Shown: positions 35,664-44,602 of the stretch, piece by piece | Layout of the letters: the number at the start of each line of letters is the position of its first letter | How positions within the stretch are numbered: position 1 is the stretch's first letter | NCBI GenBank assembly: GCA_000171835.1 | Contig: ABHC01000012.1 | Coordinates: 62,001 to 126,000 of the forward strand | DNA: 64,000 bases | Origin: an alpha proteobacterium BAL199 | Lineage (GTDB): Bacteria; Pseudomonadota; Alphaproteobacteria; Thalassobaculales; Thalassobaculaceae | Direction: 5' to 3' | Notes under the pieces: generated by a model | Told to the model about the DNA's origin: nothing | Database searches by the model: none | What the model saw: the letters and a program-made list of their open reading frames with translations, nothing else | Position numbers and translations under genes: made by a program

Positions 35664-36523
35664 GCACGACCGTCTCTTCCCTGTCCGAAGCCGAGATTGC
35701 GTCCCTGCAGGCCCGGTTCCCGGATGCACTAGGGCACGACCTGTGGCGCCTGTGGATGCCGCGCGCTGTTGTCGCCGGCGTGATCGGCTACCTGGCGCTG
35801 AGCTGCTGGGTGTTCGACATCACCTTCGCGCGGCTTTTCGGCGGCCTCGACAAGATGTGGATCGTCATCCGCTCGATGGTGGTCTGGAAGGACATGGAGA
35901 CCTGGGACTACTCCGGCATCTTCCAAGGGCTGGCCGAGACCTTGGGGATGGCGTTCCTCGGTACGTTCGTGGCGACGCTGCTGGCGACGGTGCTGGGGTT
36001 CGTCGCTGCCCGCAATATCGTGTCCAACCGGATCGTTCACCATTTGGTGCGCCGGTTCCTGGACCTGCTCCGCGGCGTCGACACCTTGATCTGGGCGCTG
36101 GTGTTCGTTCGCGCAGTCGGCTTGGGTCCGCTTGCCGGCGTGCTGTCGATCATGGTCAGCGACACCGGGACCCTGTCCAAGCTGTACTCGGAGGCCGTCG
36201 AGAACGTCGATCAACGGCCGATTGAGGGCGTGCGTTCGACCGGGGCCAGTGCTCTGAAGATCTGCCGGTTCGGCTACCTGCCACAGGTACTGCCGGTGTT
36301 CCTGTCGACCTCGCTGTACTGGTTCGAAAGCAACACCCGCTCGGCCACCATCCTCGGGATCGTCGGGGCCGGCGGCATCGGCATGCAATTGTCGGAACGC
36401 ATGAAGGTGCAGTACTGGGACCAAGCCTGCTTCATTATCCTGCTGATCCTGGTCACCGTGGCAATCATCGACGTCATCTCGAAGTGGATCCGCACGAACT
36501 TGATTGGCAAGCGGGAGCTTTGA
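35660..36523 (+). CDS. phnE: Phosphonate ABC transporter permease PhnE (second copy)
   Basis: A 287-residue permease related to the preceding one: GVLSIMVSDTGTLSKLYSEA and RPIEGVRSTGASALKICRFG mirror it. It has about six membrane spans starting at residue 35. Tandem phnE genes are usual in alphaproteobacterial phosphonate loci. It is the last gene of the phn transcription unit; a MBL-fold gene begins 55 bases later. Confidence 0.93.
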   Translation: MSTTVSSLSEAEIASLQARFPDALGHDLWRLWMPRAVVAGVIGYLALSCWVFDITFARLFGGLDKMWIVIRSMVVWKDMETWDYSGIFQGLAETLGMAFLGTFVATLLATVLGFVAARNIVSNRIVHHLVRRFLDLLRGVDTLIWALVFVRAVGLGPLAGVLSIMVSDTGTLSKLYSEAVENVDQRPIEGVRSTGASALKICRFGYLPQVLPVFLSTSLYWFESNTRSATILGIVGAGGIGMQLSERMKVQYWDQACFIILLILVTVAIIDVISKWIRTNLIGKREL

Positions 36524-36578
36524 AGCGGCGTTTCGCAGAGGCTTGCACCGGCGATCGAACCGGTTAAGGTCGCCGCCC

Positions 36579-37607
36579 ATGAGCAAACCGATCGACTACG
36601 TCTTTGGAGACGCGCTGCCGGAGCCGGGTACGGTGATGACGGTGGCGGACGGCGTGCGCTGGGTGCGAATGCCCCTGCCCTTCGCCCTCAACCATGTGAA
36701 CCTGTACCTGATCGACGACGGCGACGGCTGGGTGCTGGTCGACTGCGGCATTGCCGACGACCGGACTCGCGATCTCTGGACTAGCATTCTGGAGAATCAT
36801 CTCGACGGCCGGCCGATCACCCAGATTGTGGTCACGCACTATCACCCGGATCACATGGGCAGTGCCGGCTGGCTGCTGGAACGCACCCCGGCACAGCTGT
36901 GGATGACCCGCTCGGAGTGGCTCTCGGCCCGGGCCATCCGTCTCGACGACACCGAGGAGTTGCTGGACGGCATCGTCGGGTTCTACCGACGCACCGGCCT
37001 CGGCGATGCCGACGTGGCCGACATGCGGGCACTCGGCAACTTGTACCGCCGCATGGTCTCGCCGATCCCGCTGACTTTCAACCGGCTGGCATCGGATACC
37101 GTGCTGGAGATCGGCGGCCGGCGTTGGGTGGTGGTGATCGCATCAGGCCACTCGCCCGAGCACGCTTGCCTGTACTGCCCGGAAGCCGGCTTGATGCTCG
37201 GCGGCGACTTCCTGCTGCCGCGAATCTCGCCGAACATTTCGGTGTGGTGGAACGAGCCGGACGGCAATCCGTTGCAGGACTACCTGCGGTTCCTCGATTC
37301 CCTGGATCCGATTGCCGACGACACCCTGGTTCTGCCATCGCACGACCGGCCGTTCCGCGGCCTGAAGCCGCGCGCGGTCGATCTGTCGGAGCACCACGAC
37401 CAGCGCCTCGATCTGGCGGCCCGTGTTTGCCAGACACCATCGACCGCCATCGACGTCATGAACGCCATGTTCCAGCGTAAGATGGACGCGCACCAGACCC
37501 GGTTCGCGGTCGGCGAGTCGCTGGCGCACCTGAACTTTCTGATCGACCATGGACGGGTCAGCCGCCGGCTCGACGACGACGGGGCCTGGCGCTATCTCGC
37601 GACGTAG
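36579..37607 (+). CDS. MBL-fold metallo-hydrolase
   Basis: The 342-residue metallo-beta-lactamase-fold protein has the metal motif THYHPDHMGSAGW (H87, H89, D91, H92), a later His in ASGHSPEHACLY, an Asp in MLGGDFLLPRISP and His in LPSHDRPFRG. The C-terminal ~70 residues form a helical winged domain (RVCQTPSTAIDVMNAMF) as in LACTB2-like hydrolases, not PhnP. No signal peptide. It lies after phnE but not tightly coupled, so a part in phosphonate use is uncertain. Confidence 0.85.
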   Translation: MSKPIDYVFGDALPEPGTVMTVADGVRWVRMPLPFALNHVNLYLIDDGDGWVLVDCGIADDRTRDLWTSILENHLDGRPITQIVVTHYHPDHMGSAGWLLERTPAQLWMTRSEWLSARAIRLDDTEELLDGIVGFYRRTGLGDADVADMRALGNLYRRMVSPIPLTFNRLASDTVLEIGGRRWVVVIASGHSPEHACLYCPEAGLMLGGDFLLPRISPNISVWWNEPDGNPLQDYLRFLDSLDPIADDTLVLPSHDRPFRGLKPRAVDLSEHHDQRLDLAARVCQTPSTAIDVMNAMFQRKMDAHQTRFAVGESLAHLNFLIDHGRVSRRLDDDGAWRYLAT

Positions 37608-37611
37608 CCGG

Positions 37612-38646
37612 TCAGGGGACGGATTCGGTCGACCCGACGATCCCGCTGACCAGATTGCGGCCGTACAGCGCATCCTCGTCCAGCCACGGTTCGGCTGAGC
37701 CGAACCATTCGATCGCCCGGGCGGTTCGCTCTTCCAGGACGCGTCGGGCCGCTTCTGCCTGCTCGACGGAGACCGCGGCGAACCGCAAGGCGTCGCCCGG
37801 CTTCATTCGGCCGAGCCGAGGCACATCGGCCGAAATGACCGCGCCGAGCTTTGGATATCCGCCGGTGGTCTGGTGATCTGCCAGCAAGACGATCGGTCGG
37901 CCGTTGCCGGGCACCTGGATCGCGCCGGTCACGATGCCGTCGGACACGATATCGTGGCCGCGCGCATGCTTGAGCACCGGTCCGTCGAGGCGCATGCCCA
38001 TGCGGTCGGCCTCGCGCGTCACCGTGTACTCGCCGCTGAAGAACGCCTCCAGACTGTCGGCCGTGAAGTGATCGTCCTGGGGTCCCAGGATCACCCGGAT
38101 AGGCCCGTTCTCGCGTCGCCACGACAGATCCGTGCAACGGCGTTCCGCACGCTCTTCCGCACGCTCGACCCGCAACGGCAGCGCATCCCCGTCGCGCAGC
38201 GCCCGACCGTCGACGCCACCGATCCGAGCCCGGACGTAAGTCGACAGGCTGGCGTAGACCGGTTCAATCGCGAAGCCACCCTCAACGGCCAGATAAGCAA
38301 CGCCCGTATCGGACAGTCCGCCGATCCGGAACCGCCGTCCGCGGGTCAGCCGGATTGACTGGTGCGACGGCGCTTCCACACGACGCTCGCCCATGATCTC
38401 AAGGGTGGCGGAGGTTCCAACCAGGGCCACCCGTACCGCGTCGGAGGCGACCTCCAACGTCGGTCCAATCACCCGCAACTCGATCGCCGCCGTATCGGCC
38501 GGATTGCCGACCAGCGCGTTGGCGATCCGAAGCGCCGTGGTGTCGAGGGCACCGGACGGCGGAACCCCCAGATTCTGCACGTGCGGTCGGCCAAAGTCCT
38601 GAAGGGTCGGCGCGAAGCCGGCCGAAACGACCCGCAGCGCGTTCAT
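37612..38646 (-). CDS. pxpC: 5-Oxoprolinase subunit C (biotin-dependent carboxyltransferase family)
   Basis: The 344-residue protein starts MNALRVVSAGFAPTLQDFGR, the family signature, and contains SGALDTTALRIANALVGNP, LADHQTTGGYPKLGAVISAD and GDALRF. PxpA, PxpB and PxpC together open 5-oxoproline to glutamate using ATP. Overlaps pxpB by four bases. Both are on the opposite strand from pxpA, which is unusual but keeps the three genes together. It converges on the MBL gene. Confidence 0.9.
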   Translation of the reverse strand: MNALRVVSAGFAPTLQDFGRPHVQNLGVPPSGALDTTALRIANALVGNPADTAAIELRVIGPTLEVASDAVRVALVGTSATLEIMGERRVEAPSHQSIRLTRGRRFRIGGLSDTGVAYLAVEGGFAIEPVYASLSTYVRARIGGVDGRALRDGDALPLRVERAEERAERRCTDLSWRRENGPIRVILGPQDDHFTADSLEAFFSGEYTVTREADRMGMRLDGPVLKHARGHDIVSDGIVTGAIQVPGNGRPIVLLADHQTTGGYPKLGAVISADVPRLGRMKPGDALRFAAVSVEQAEAARRVLEERTARAIEWFGSAEPWLDEDALYGRNLVSGIVGSTESVP

Positions 38647-39398
38647 GCCGATTCTCCCGCATCGACCGGATGAAAGCTCGTGTCTCCCGACTTCACCCGC
38701 TCGGCGAGATCGTCGTAAGCATCCTTGGCCACTGAACGGAATCGGACCCGATCGCCGGCCGCCAACAGGATCGGCGGGTCACGCTGCAGGTCGAACAGCC
38801 GGACCGGCGTCCGGCCCAGCAAATGCCAGCCACCGGGCGATTCGTCGGAGTAGACGTTGGTCAGGTTGATGGCGATCGACACCGATCCGGCAGGCACCCG
38901 AACCCGGGGTTCGGAGCGGCGCGGCAGTTCGAGTTCTTTCGGAATGATGCCGAGATACGCAAGCCCCGGCATGAAGCCCATCATGTAGACTTTGTAGTCG
39001 GTACCGGCGTGCAGCTCGACCACCCGCTCCGGCGTCAGGCTCGTACGCTTGGCGACATCCTCGAGGTCCGGTCCGAACTCACTTCCGTACAGTGTCGGGA
39101 ACTCCCAGAGACGTCCCTCCTTCGCCTCTGAATCGCGATCACTCAGCAACCCGCGCAGGCTTGCTTCGACGGCTCCGCGTGACGTCACCAGCGGGTCGTA
39201 GTGCACCAGCAGCGACCGGAAGGTCGGCACAAGGTCGACCAGACCCGGAATCTCGGCAGCCCGCGCCGCATCGCCGAGTTGCATTACCCGGCGATTCACC
39301 ACCGGGTCGACCGTCTCGCCGAACTCGACTACGAGCGCGGTATCACCGGCGGACAGGAAGCGGGGAAGCACGCGCGGTGCGGAGGTGGTCTCGGTCAT
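38643..39398 (-). CDS. pxpB: 5-Oxoprolinase subunit B
   Basis: A 251-residue KipI/AHS1-type protein: RFLSAGDTALVVEFGETVD, VPTFRSLLVHYDPL, YKVYMMGFMPGLAYLG and NLTNVYSDESPGGWHLLGRT are family blocks. It is the kinase-like partner of PxpC. The ATG 39398 begins the conserved N-terminus. It is divergent from pxpA with 80 bases between starts, which must hold both promoters. Confidence 0.9.
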   Translation of the reverse strand: MTETTSAPRVLPRFLSAGDTALVVEFGETVDPVVNRRVMQLGDAARAAEIPGLVDLVPTFRSLLVHYDPLVTSRGAVEASLRGLLSDRDSEAKEGRLWEFPTLYGSEFGPDLEDVAKRTSLTPERVVELHAGTDYKVYMMGFMPGLAYLGIIPKELELPRRSEPRVRVPAGSVSIAINLTNVYSDESPGGWHLLGRTPVRLFDLQRDPPILLAAGDRVRFRSVAKDAYDDLAERVKSGDTSFHPVDAGESA

Positions 39399-39478
39399 GG
39401 ACCTCGGCCGTTGGTTGGGTGTTAACTGACCCGGCCGCGACGCGGCTTTGGCACCACGATCCCTAGGCTGAGTGACGC

Positions 39479-40255
39479 ATGGCACGCAAGGTCAATCTCA
39501 ACGCGGACATGGGCGAAGGCTTCGGCGCCTACGACATCGGCAACGACACCACCCTGCTGGACATCATCACCTCGGCCAACGTCGCCTGCGGATTTCACGC
39601 CGGCGATCCAAACGTCATGGACCGGGTGTGCAAGCAGGCCAAGGCCAAGGGCGTGTCGATCGGCGCCCATCCGGGCTTCAACGACCTGTGGGGCTTCGGC
39701 CGCCGGATGATTTCCATGCCCGCAGGCGACGTCGAGCGCATGGTGATCTATCAGATCGGCGCTCTGCAGGGCATCGCCGTCGCCAACGGCATGGCCGTCA
39801 CGCACGTGAAGATCCACGGCGCGCTGAACAACATGGCCGCGCTCGACCTTGATCTGGCAATGGCCATCGCCCACGGGATCAAGGCGATCGACCCCAACCT
39901 GATCTTCCTGGTCCCGACCGGTTCCGAGTTGATCACAGCTGCCCAGAAGACCGGCCTGCCCTATGCGTCCGAGGTGTTCGCCGACCGGACCTACACCGAC
40001 GAGGGCGACCTGACGCCGCGCAGCCGACCGAACTCAATGGTGCACGATCCCAACGAAGCGGTCGCACGTGTGCTGCACATGATCGAGCACCAGGAAGTGG
40101 TGTCGACCAGCGGCAAGCACGTCCAGGCCCAGGTGCACTCGGTTTGCGTTCACGGCGACGGCCCGACCGCGGTCCAGGTCTCCACCGCGGTTCGCCGCGG
40201 ACTCGAGGCCGCCGGTGTATCGGTGGTTCCGCTCCCCGAACTCACGCTTTCCTGA
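39479..40255 (+). CDS. pxpA: 5-Oxoprolinase subunit A (LamB/YcsF family)
   Basis: The 258-residue protein opens KVNLNADMGEGFGAYDIGND, followed by SANVACGFHAGDPNVM and SIGAHPGFNDLWGFGRR, the PxpA signatures. HVKIHGALNNMAA and the end GLEAAGVSVVPL are also conserved. It supplies the metal-binding hydrolase part of the ATP-dependent 5-oxoprolinase. The M24 gene starts eight bases after its stop, suggesting co-expression. Confidence 0.93.
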   Translation: MARKVNLNADMGEGFGAYDIGNDTTLLDIITSANVACGFHAGDPNVMDRVCKQAKAKGVSIGAHPGFNDLWGFGRRMISMPAGDVERMVIYQIGALQGIAVANGMAVTHVKIHGALNNMAALDLDLAMAIAHGIKAIDPNLIFLVPTGSELITAAQKTGLPYASEVFADRTYTDEGDLTPRSRPNSMVHDPNEAVARVLHMIEHQEVVSTSGKHVQAQVHSVCVHGDGPTAVQVSTAVRRGLEAAGVSVVPLPELTLS

Positions 40256-40262
40256 GGGTGTC

Positions 40263-41438
40263 ATGAAACCAGCGTTCGCGAAGGCCGAGTATCAGGCTCG
40301 GGTCACCGCCGCCAAGTCCCGCATGGCTGCGGCCGGCATTGATGTTCTGGTCGTCACCGAGCCCTCCAACATGGGCTGGCTGACCGGCTATGACGGCTGG
40401 TCTTTCTACACCCCGCAGTGCCTGCTGGTCGCCCAGACGCTCGACGAGCCGGTGCTGATCGTACGCGGCATGGACGCCAACGCCGGCAAGGTCACCACCT
40501 ATCTCGACCACGGCAACATCCTGGGCTACCCGGACCACTACGTGCAGCAGCCGGACCGTCACCCGATGGACTGGGTTGCCGAGGAGATGGCGCGACGCGG
40601 CATCGCCACCGGTTCGGTCGGTCTGGAGATGGACAGCTACTACTTCTCGCCGATGGCCTACGAGCATCTGAAGGCCGCGCTGCCGAACTGCCGGGTCGCC
40701 AACGCCAACAACCTCGTGAACTGGTGCCGCAGCATCAAGTCGCCCGCCGAGATCGCCTACATCCGGGAGGCGGCCCGGATCGTCGAACACACCATGGCGG
40801 TCGGCATTGAGCACGTAACCGCCGGTACCCGGCAGTGCGACGCGGTGGCCGCGATCTATGACGCCCAGATCCGCGGCGCCGGCGGTGTCGGCGGGGATTA
40901 CCCTGCGATCGTGCCGATGCTGCCGACCGGCGTCGGTGCCTCGACCCCGCACCTGACGTGGTCGGACGACGTGTTCAAGGCCGGCGAGGCAACCATCCTG
41001 GAACTGGCCGGCACCCGCCGACGCTACCACTGTCCGATGGCCCGGACCGTCTCGCTCGGCCGGCCACCGCAGAAGTTGGCCGATGCCAGCGCGGTGATCT
41101 GCGACGGCATTGCCGCGGCCCTGGAAGCCGCCAAACCGGGCGCGACCTGCGAGGAAGTCGAGCAAGCCTGGCGGCGAGAGCTGGCGAAATCCGGTTTCAT
41201 CAAGGAGAGCCGGATCGGCTATTCGGTCGGGCTGAACTACCCGCCCGACTGGGGCGAGCACACCATGAGCCTGCGCGCCGGCGACCGGACCGTGATCCAG
41301 CCGAACATGACCTTTCACATGATCCCGGGTCTGATGCTGGACGATTGCGGAATCGAGATCTCGGAATGCTTCCTGATCACCGAGACCGGATCGGAATGCT
41401 TCTGCGACTTTCCGCGCCCGCTGGTGGTCAAAGACTGA
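40263..41438 (+). CDS. M24-family hydrolase, creatinase/ectoine-hydrolase (DoeA)-like
   Basis: The 391-residue pita-bread-fold protein has an N-terminal creatinase domain with PSNMGWLTGYDGWSFYTPQC. The C-terminal domain lacks the usual paired metal Asp residues: where prolidases read DxG...D, this has LELAGTRRRYHCPMARTV, as in creatinase and DoeA, which work without metal. Such enzymes open C-N bonds of small nitrogen compounds; DoeA opens ectoine. No other doe genes are near. With pxpA it may process a cyclic amide or amidine. The substrate is inference. Confidence 0.8.
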   Translation: MKPAFAKAEYQARVTAAKSRMAAAGIDVLVVTEPSNMGWLTGYDGWSFYTPQCLLVAQTLDEPVLIVRGMDANAGKVTTYLDHGNILGYPDHYVQQPDRHPMDWVAEEMARRGIATGSVGLEMDSYYFSPMAYEHLKAALPNCRVANANNLVNWCRSIKSPAEIAYIREAARIVEHTMAVGIEHVTAGTRQCDAVAAIYDAQIRGAGGVGGDYPAIVPMLPTGVGASTPHLTWSDDVFKAGEATILELAGTRRRYHCPMARTVSLGRPPQKLADASAVICDGIAAALEAAKPGATCEEVEQAWRRELAKSGFIKESRIGYSVGLNYPPDWGEHTMSLRAGDRTVIQPNMTFHMIPGLMLDDCGIEISECFLITETGSECFCDFPRPLVVKD

Positions 41439-41468
41439 TACCGCAGTCGCAGGAGCCAATGCGAACCT

Positions 41469-42578
41469 ATGGACATTCGGACCTACGACGAAGCGGAAAG
41501 ACGTGCCCGGGAGTCGGTTGCGGCATGGCAGCTTCTGCGACTTTTCAGTCCCGTCACCTTCGACAAATCCGAGTTCCCGACCCGGGCCGGAACACTTTAT
41601 GACCTTCTGCCTCTCCTGGATGCGATGCACGGGGGGCGTATGGCGGATTTCGTCCGCGAGCGCGGCGGGTTCGGCGAAGACGATGTCGACGCAATCGCCA
41701 ACGCGCTTGCCTGTTTCGTCGAATTCCACCGGCGCACCTTTGGTGGCCCCGAGGCATTGCTGCCCATCGCGTCGATGGTGTCGCAGTATCTCATCTACAC
41801 GAAGATCCAGGGATTTCCGAAACGCGCCCGGGTCCTCGAGATCGGATCAGGCTGCGGGTATCTCTCGTTCTTCCTGGCGAGCGATCCCGCGGTGGAGCGG
41901 TACGACAAGATCGAGATCACTCAAAGCCTGTACGTCTTGCAGGCCCTGGTCGATGCGCACTGCTACGGTGGCGCCTTCGAGAACCGCGCTCTGCGGCCGC
42001 CTCAACTCGCTCAAGTGGGGCTCCTCCGGTTGGAGGGGAGCCAACTCTTCAGCACCCGGACTACAGTCACCGTTTCGACCGAACCGCGTAGCGTGCTGCA
42101 TCCGTGGTGGCGCATCGATGACGCCCTGACGCGGTCCTACGATGTCATCACGGCGAACGCGAACCTGGCCGAGATGCGATACGGAGCACTCGTCTATTAT
42201 CTGACCGCCATAAAGCGATGCCTGGCCGATGAAGGGGTTCTGGTGATCCAGTGCCTGGGCAGTCAGGGCGGCGGGGTAAGTCGACCCACAGTGATCAAGA
42301 CCCTTCAGGAACTCGGTTTTCGGCCGCTGGTCCTGGTGGCAGGCCCGCATGACGGCAAACACTTCGCGCTCGACAATCTGCTGCTGATCGGCCCGCGCCA
42401 TCCGGACTACCAATCCGCTCCGGCGTCGTTCGACTCACCGGCATTCTTGTCGGATCACCCATTGGTCCGATCGATCTACGGCCTCGATCGTCCGCCCGGC
42501 AGTTCGGTTTCCGGTTCAGACTTCGTCAAAGCGACCGTAAAACGTCTCCCGCAGAAGCCTTCGTCTACACCGGTTTAA
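41469..42578 (+). CDS. SAM-dependent methyltransferase-fold protein
   Basis: A 369-residue protein whose middle has a class I methyltransferase motif: RARVLEIGSGCGYLSFFLA (SAM loop) and later SYDVITANANLAEM. An N-terminal ~110-residue helical part and a C-terminal tail with VIKTLQELGFRPLVLVAGP flank it. The architecture recalls putative sugar O-methyltransferases. It lies alone between the M24 gene (30 bases) and typA. Base use looks slightly less GC-rich than neighbours, a weak hint of transfer. Confidence 0.65.
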   Translation: MDIRTYDEAERRARESVAAWQLLRLFSPVTFDKSEFPTRAGTLYDLLPLLDAMHGGRMADFVRERGGFGEDDVDAIANALACFVEFHRRTFGGPEALLPIASMVSQYLIYTKIQGFPKRARVLEIGSGCGYLSFFLASDPAVERYDKIEITQSLYVLQALVDAHCYGGAFENRALRPPQLAQVGLLRLEGSQLFSTRTTVTVSTEPRSVLHPWWRIDDALTRSYDVITANANLAEMRYGALVYYLTAIKRCLADEGVLVIQCLGSQGGGVSRPTVIKTLQELGFRPLVLVAGPHDGKHFALDNLLLIGPRHPDYQSAPASFDSPAFLSDHPLVRSIYGLDRPPGSSVSGSDFVKATVKRLPQKPSSTPV

Positions 42579-42671
42579 AAACAGGGCTTTACACGGCCTC
42601 TGACGACTCATCTTGCATTGCAGCAAAACGAGAGTACATTCCGCGGGAAATTTCAGCTCGGAAAACCAGCA

Positions 42672-44501
42672 ATGCAACTGCGCAACGTCGCGATCATCGC
42701 GCACGTCGACCACGGTAAGACAACCTTGGTCGACGTCCTCCTCCGCCAGTCGGGTACCTTCCGCGCCAACCAGAAGGTGGCGGAACGCGCGATGGATTCC
42801 AACGACATCGAGCGCGAGCGCGGGATCACCATCCTGGCGAAGTGCACTTCGGTGCTGTGGAAGGAAACACGGGTCAACATCGTCGACACTCCCGGCCACG
42901 CCGACTTCGGCGGCGAGGTCGAACGCATCCTGTCGATGGTCGATGGCGCTTTGCTGCTGGTCGATGCGTCGGAAGGCCCGATGCCGCAAACCAAGTTCGT
43001 GCTCGGCAAGGCGCTGGCGCTTGGCCTGCGTCCGATTGTGGTGATCAACAAGGTCGATAAACCCGAACAACGTGCCTACGAAGTACAGAACGAGGTATTC
43101 GATCTGTTCAGTGCGCTTGGCGCCGACGAGCAGCAGCTCGATTTCCCGACTATCTTCGCATCGGCCAAGCAGGGCTGGGCGTCGGAGACGCCGGACGAAA
43201 CCGGTACCGACATGGCCGTGCTGTTCGAGCGCATCGTCGCGCACACCCCGCCGCCGACCGTCGAAGCGAACAAGCCGTTCCGCATGCTGGCGACCACGCT
43301 GGAGGCCGACCCGTATCTTGGCCGGCTGTTAACCGGGCGGATCCTAAGCGGATCGATCAAGCCGGGCACCAGCCTGAAGGCGCTGAACCGCGACGGCAAG
43401 GACATCGAGCGCGGCCGCGTCTCCAAGCTGCTGGCCTATCGTGGCCTCGAGCGGACACCGCTGGAAGAGGCGCATGCCGGCGACATCGTCGCGATCGCCG
43501 GTTTCTCCGAAGCCACGGTTGCCGATACCCTGTGCGCGCCGGAAGCCATGGAAGCGATCGCCTCGTCTCCAATCGACCCATCGACCATTGCCGTCACTTT
43601 CTCGGTGAACGACAGCCCGCTGGCTGGCCGCGAGGGTGACAAGGTCACCTCCCGAATGATCCACGACCGGTTGTTCCGCGAGGCCGAGGGCAACGTCGCC
43701 GTCCGGGTCCGCGAGACCGACGACAAGGACGCCTACGAAGTTGCCGGCCGCGGCGAGTTGCAGCTGGCGGTGCTGATCGAGCAGATGCGGCGTGAAGGCT
43801 TCGAGATGTCGATCAGCCGTCCGCGGGTGCTGATGCGCTCCGATCCGGAGACCGGCCAGCGCCAGGAGCCGATCGACGAAGTCGTCGTCGATGTCGACGA
43901 CGAGTACACCGGTCCGGTGATCGAAGCGGTTACCCAGCGCAAGGGCGAACTGCTGGAGATGAAGCCGGCGGGTGCGGGCAAGACCCGGTTGGTGTTCCAC
44001 GCCCCGGCACGCGGTCTGATCGGCTATCACGGCGATTTCCTGACCGCGACCCGCGGTACCGGCATTATGAACCGGGTGTTCCACAGCTACGCGCCCTATA
44101 AGGGAACGATCCCCGGCCGGCGCGTTGGCGTGCTGATCTCCACCGAGCAGGGCGAAGCGCAGACCTACGCGCTCGTGAACCTTGAGGACCGCGGCCCGCT
44201 GATGGTCGGGCCGGGCGACAAGGTCTACTCTGGGATGATCCTGGGCGAGCACAACAAGGGCAACGACCTGGACGTCAATCCGTTGAAGGCCAAGCAGTTG
44301 ACCAACTTCCGAGCGTCCGGCAAGGACGAGAACGTGGTCCTGACGCCGCCGTTGCGGATGACGCTGGAGAAGGCGATCCCGTACATCGAGGACGACGAAC
44401 TGGTCGAAGTCACGCCGAAGTCGGTCCGACTGCGCAAGCGCTACCTCGATCCACACGAGCGCAAGCGGTACGCCAAGCGCTCGGCCGCCGAAAGCGCCTG
44501 A
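42672..44501 (+). CDS. typA: Ribosome-associated GTPase TypA/BipA
   Basis: The 609-residue translational GTPase has G1 [15 protein letters not shown] (from residue 10), G2 region [12 protein letters not shown]3 [15 protein letters not shown] and G4 [16 protein letters not shown]-like domains II, III and V and the TypA-specific C-terminus ([15 protein letters not shown]-type segment [12 protein letters not shown]) follow. It assists ribosome assembly and stress adaptation. The ATG 42672 begins the conserved QLRNVAII; the frame extends upstream without homology. Confidence 0.97.
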   Translation: MQLRNVAIIAHVDHGKTTLVDVLLRQSGTFRANQKVAERAMDSNDIERERGITILAKCTSVLWKETRVNIVDTPGHADFGGEVERILSMVDGALLLVDASEGPMPQTKFVLGKALALGLRPIVVINKVDKPEQRAYEVQNEVFDLFSALGADEQQLDFPTIFASAKQGWASETPDETGTDMAVLFERIVAHTPPPTVEANKPFRMLATTLEADPYLGRLLTGRILSGSIKPGTSLKALNRDGKDIERGRVSKLLAYRGLERTPLEEAHAGDIVAIAGFSEATVADTLCAPEAMEAIASSPIDPSTIAVTFSVNDSPLAGREGDKVTSRMIHDRLFREAEGNVAVRVRETDDKDAYEVAGRGELQLAVLIEQMRREGFEMSISRPRVLMRSDPETGQRQEPIDEVVVDVDDEYTGPVIEAVTQRKGELLEMKPAGAGKTRLVFHAPARGLIGYHGDFLTATRGTGIMNRVFHSYAPYKGTIPGRRVGVLISTEQGEAQTYALVNLEDRGPLMVGPGDKVYSGMILGEHNKGNDLDVNPLKAKQLTNFRASGKDENVVLTPPLRMTLEKAIPYIEDDELVEVTPKSVRLRKRYLDPHERKRYAKRSAAESA

Positions 44502-44564
44502 CGGCTATCCCCTAGCCGCCGTCCAACTGGTCGTCGGCACGACAGCACCTCACCGCAAATCCAC

Positions 44565-44597
44565 TCACCCTGACGGTGCCTCGTACCGTCAGGGTGA
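44565..44597 (+). promoter_or_regulatory. Perfect inverted repeat covering the Rieske-gene ribosome-binding site
   Basis: TCACCCTGACGGT (44565-44577) and ACCGTCAGGGTGA (44585-44597) form a 13-bp perfect repeat with a 7-base spacer. The right arm contains AGGGTG, the only good Shine-Dalgarno match for the ATG at 44603. In RNA the hairpin would hide the ribosome site; in DNA it could be a repressor operator. No T-run follows, so it is a poor terminator for typA, whose stop is 63 bases upstream. Confidence 0.55.
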
Positions 44598-44602
44598 TGT
44601 GC

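Noticed and set aside
36579-37607. MBL-fold gene after phnE considered as phnP
   Set aside because: It is longer than PhnP, has a C-terminal winged helical domain and LACTB2-like features, and is not coupled to the phn genes.
40242-41729. Long minus-strand open frame opposite the M24 gene
   Set aside because: Mirror of a clear enzyme gene, with composition typical of antisense frames in GC-rich DNA.
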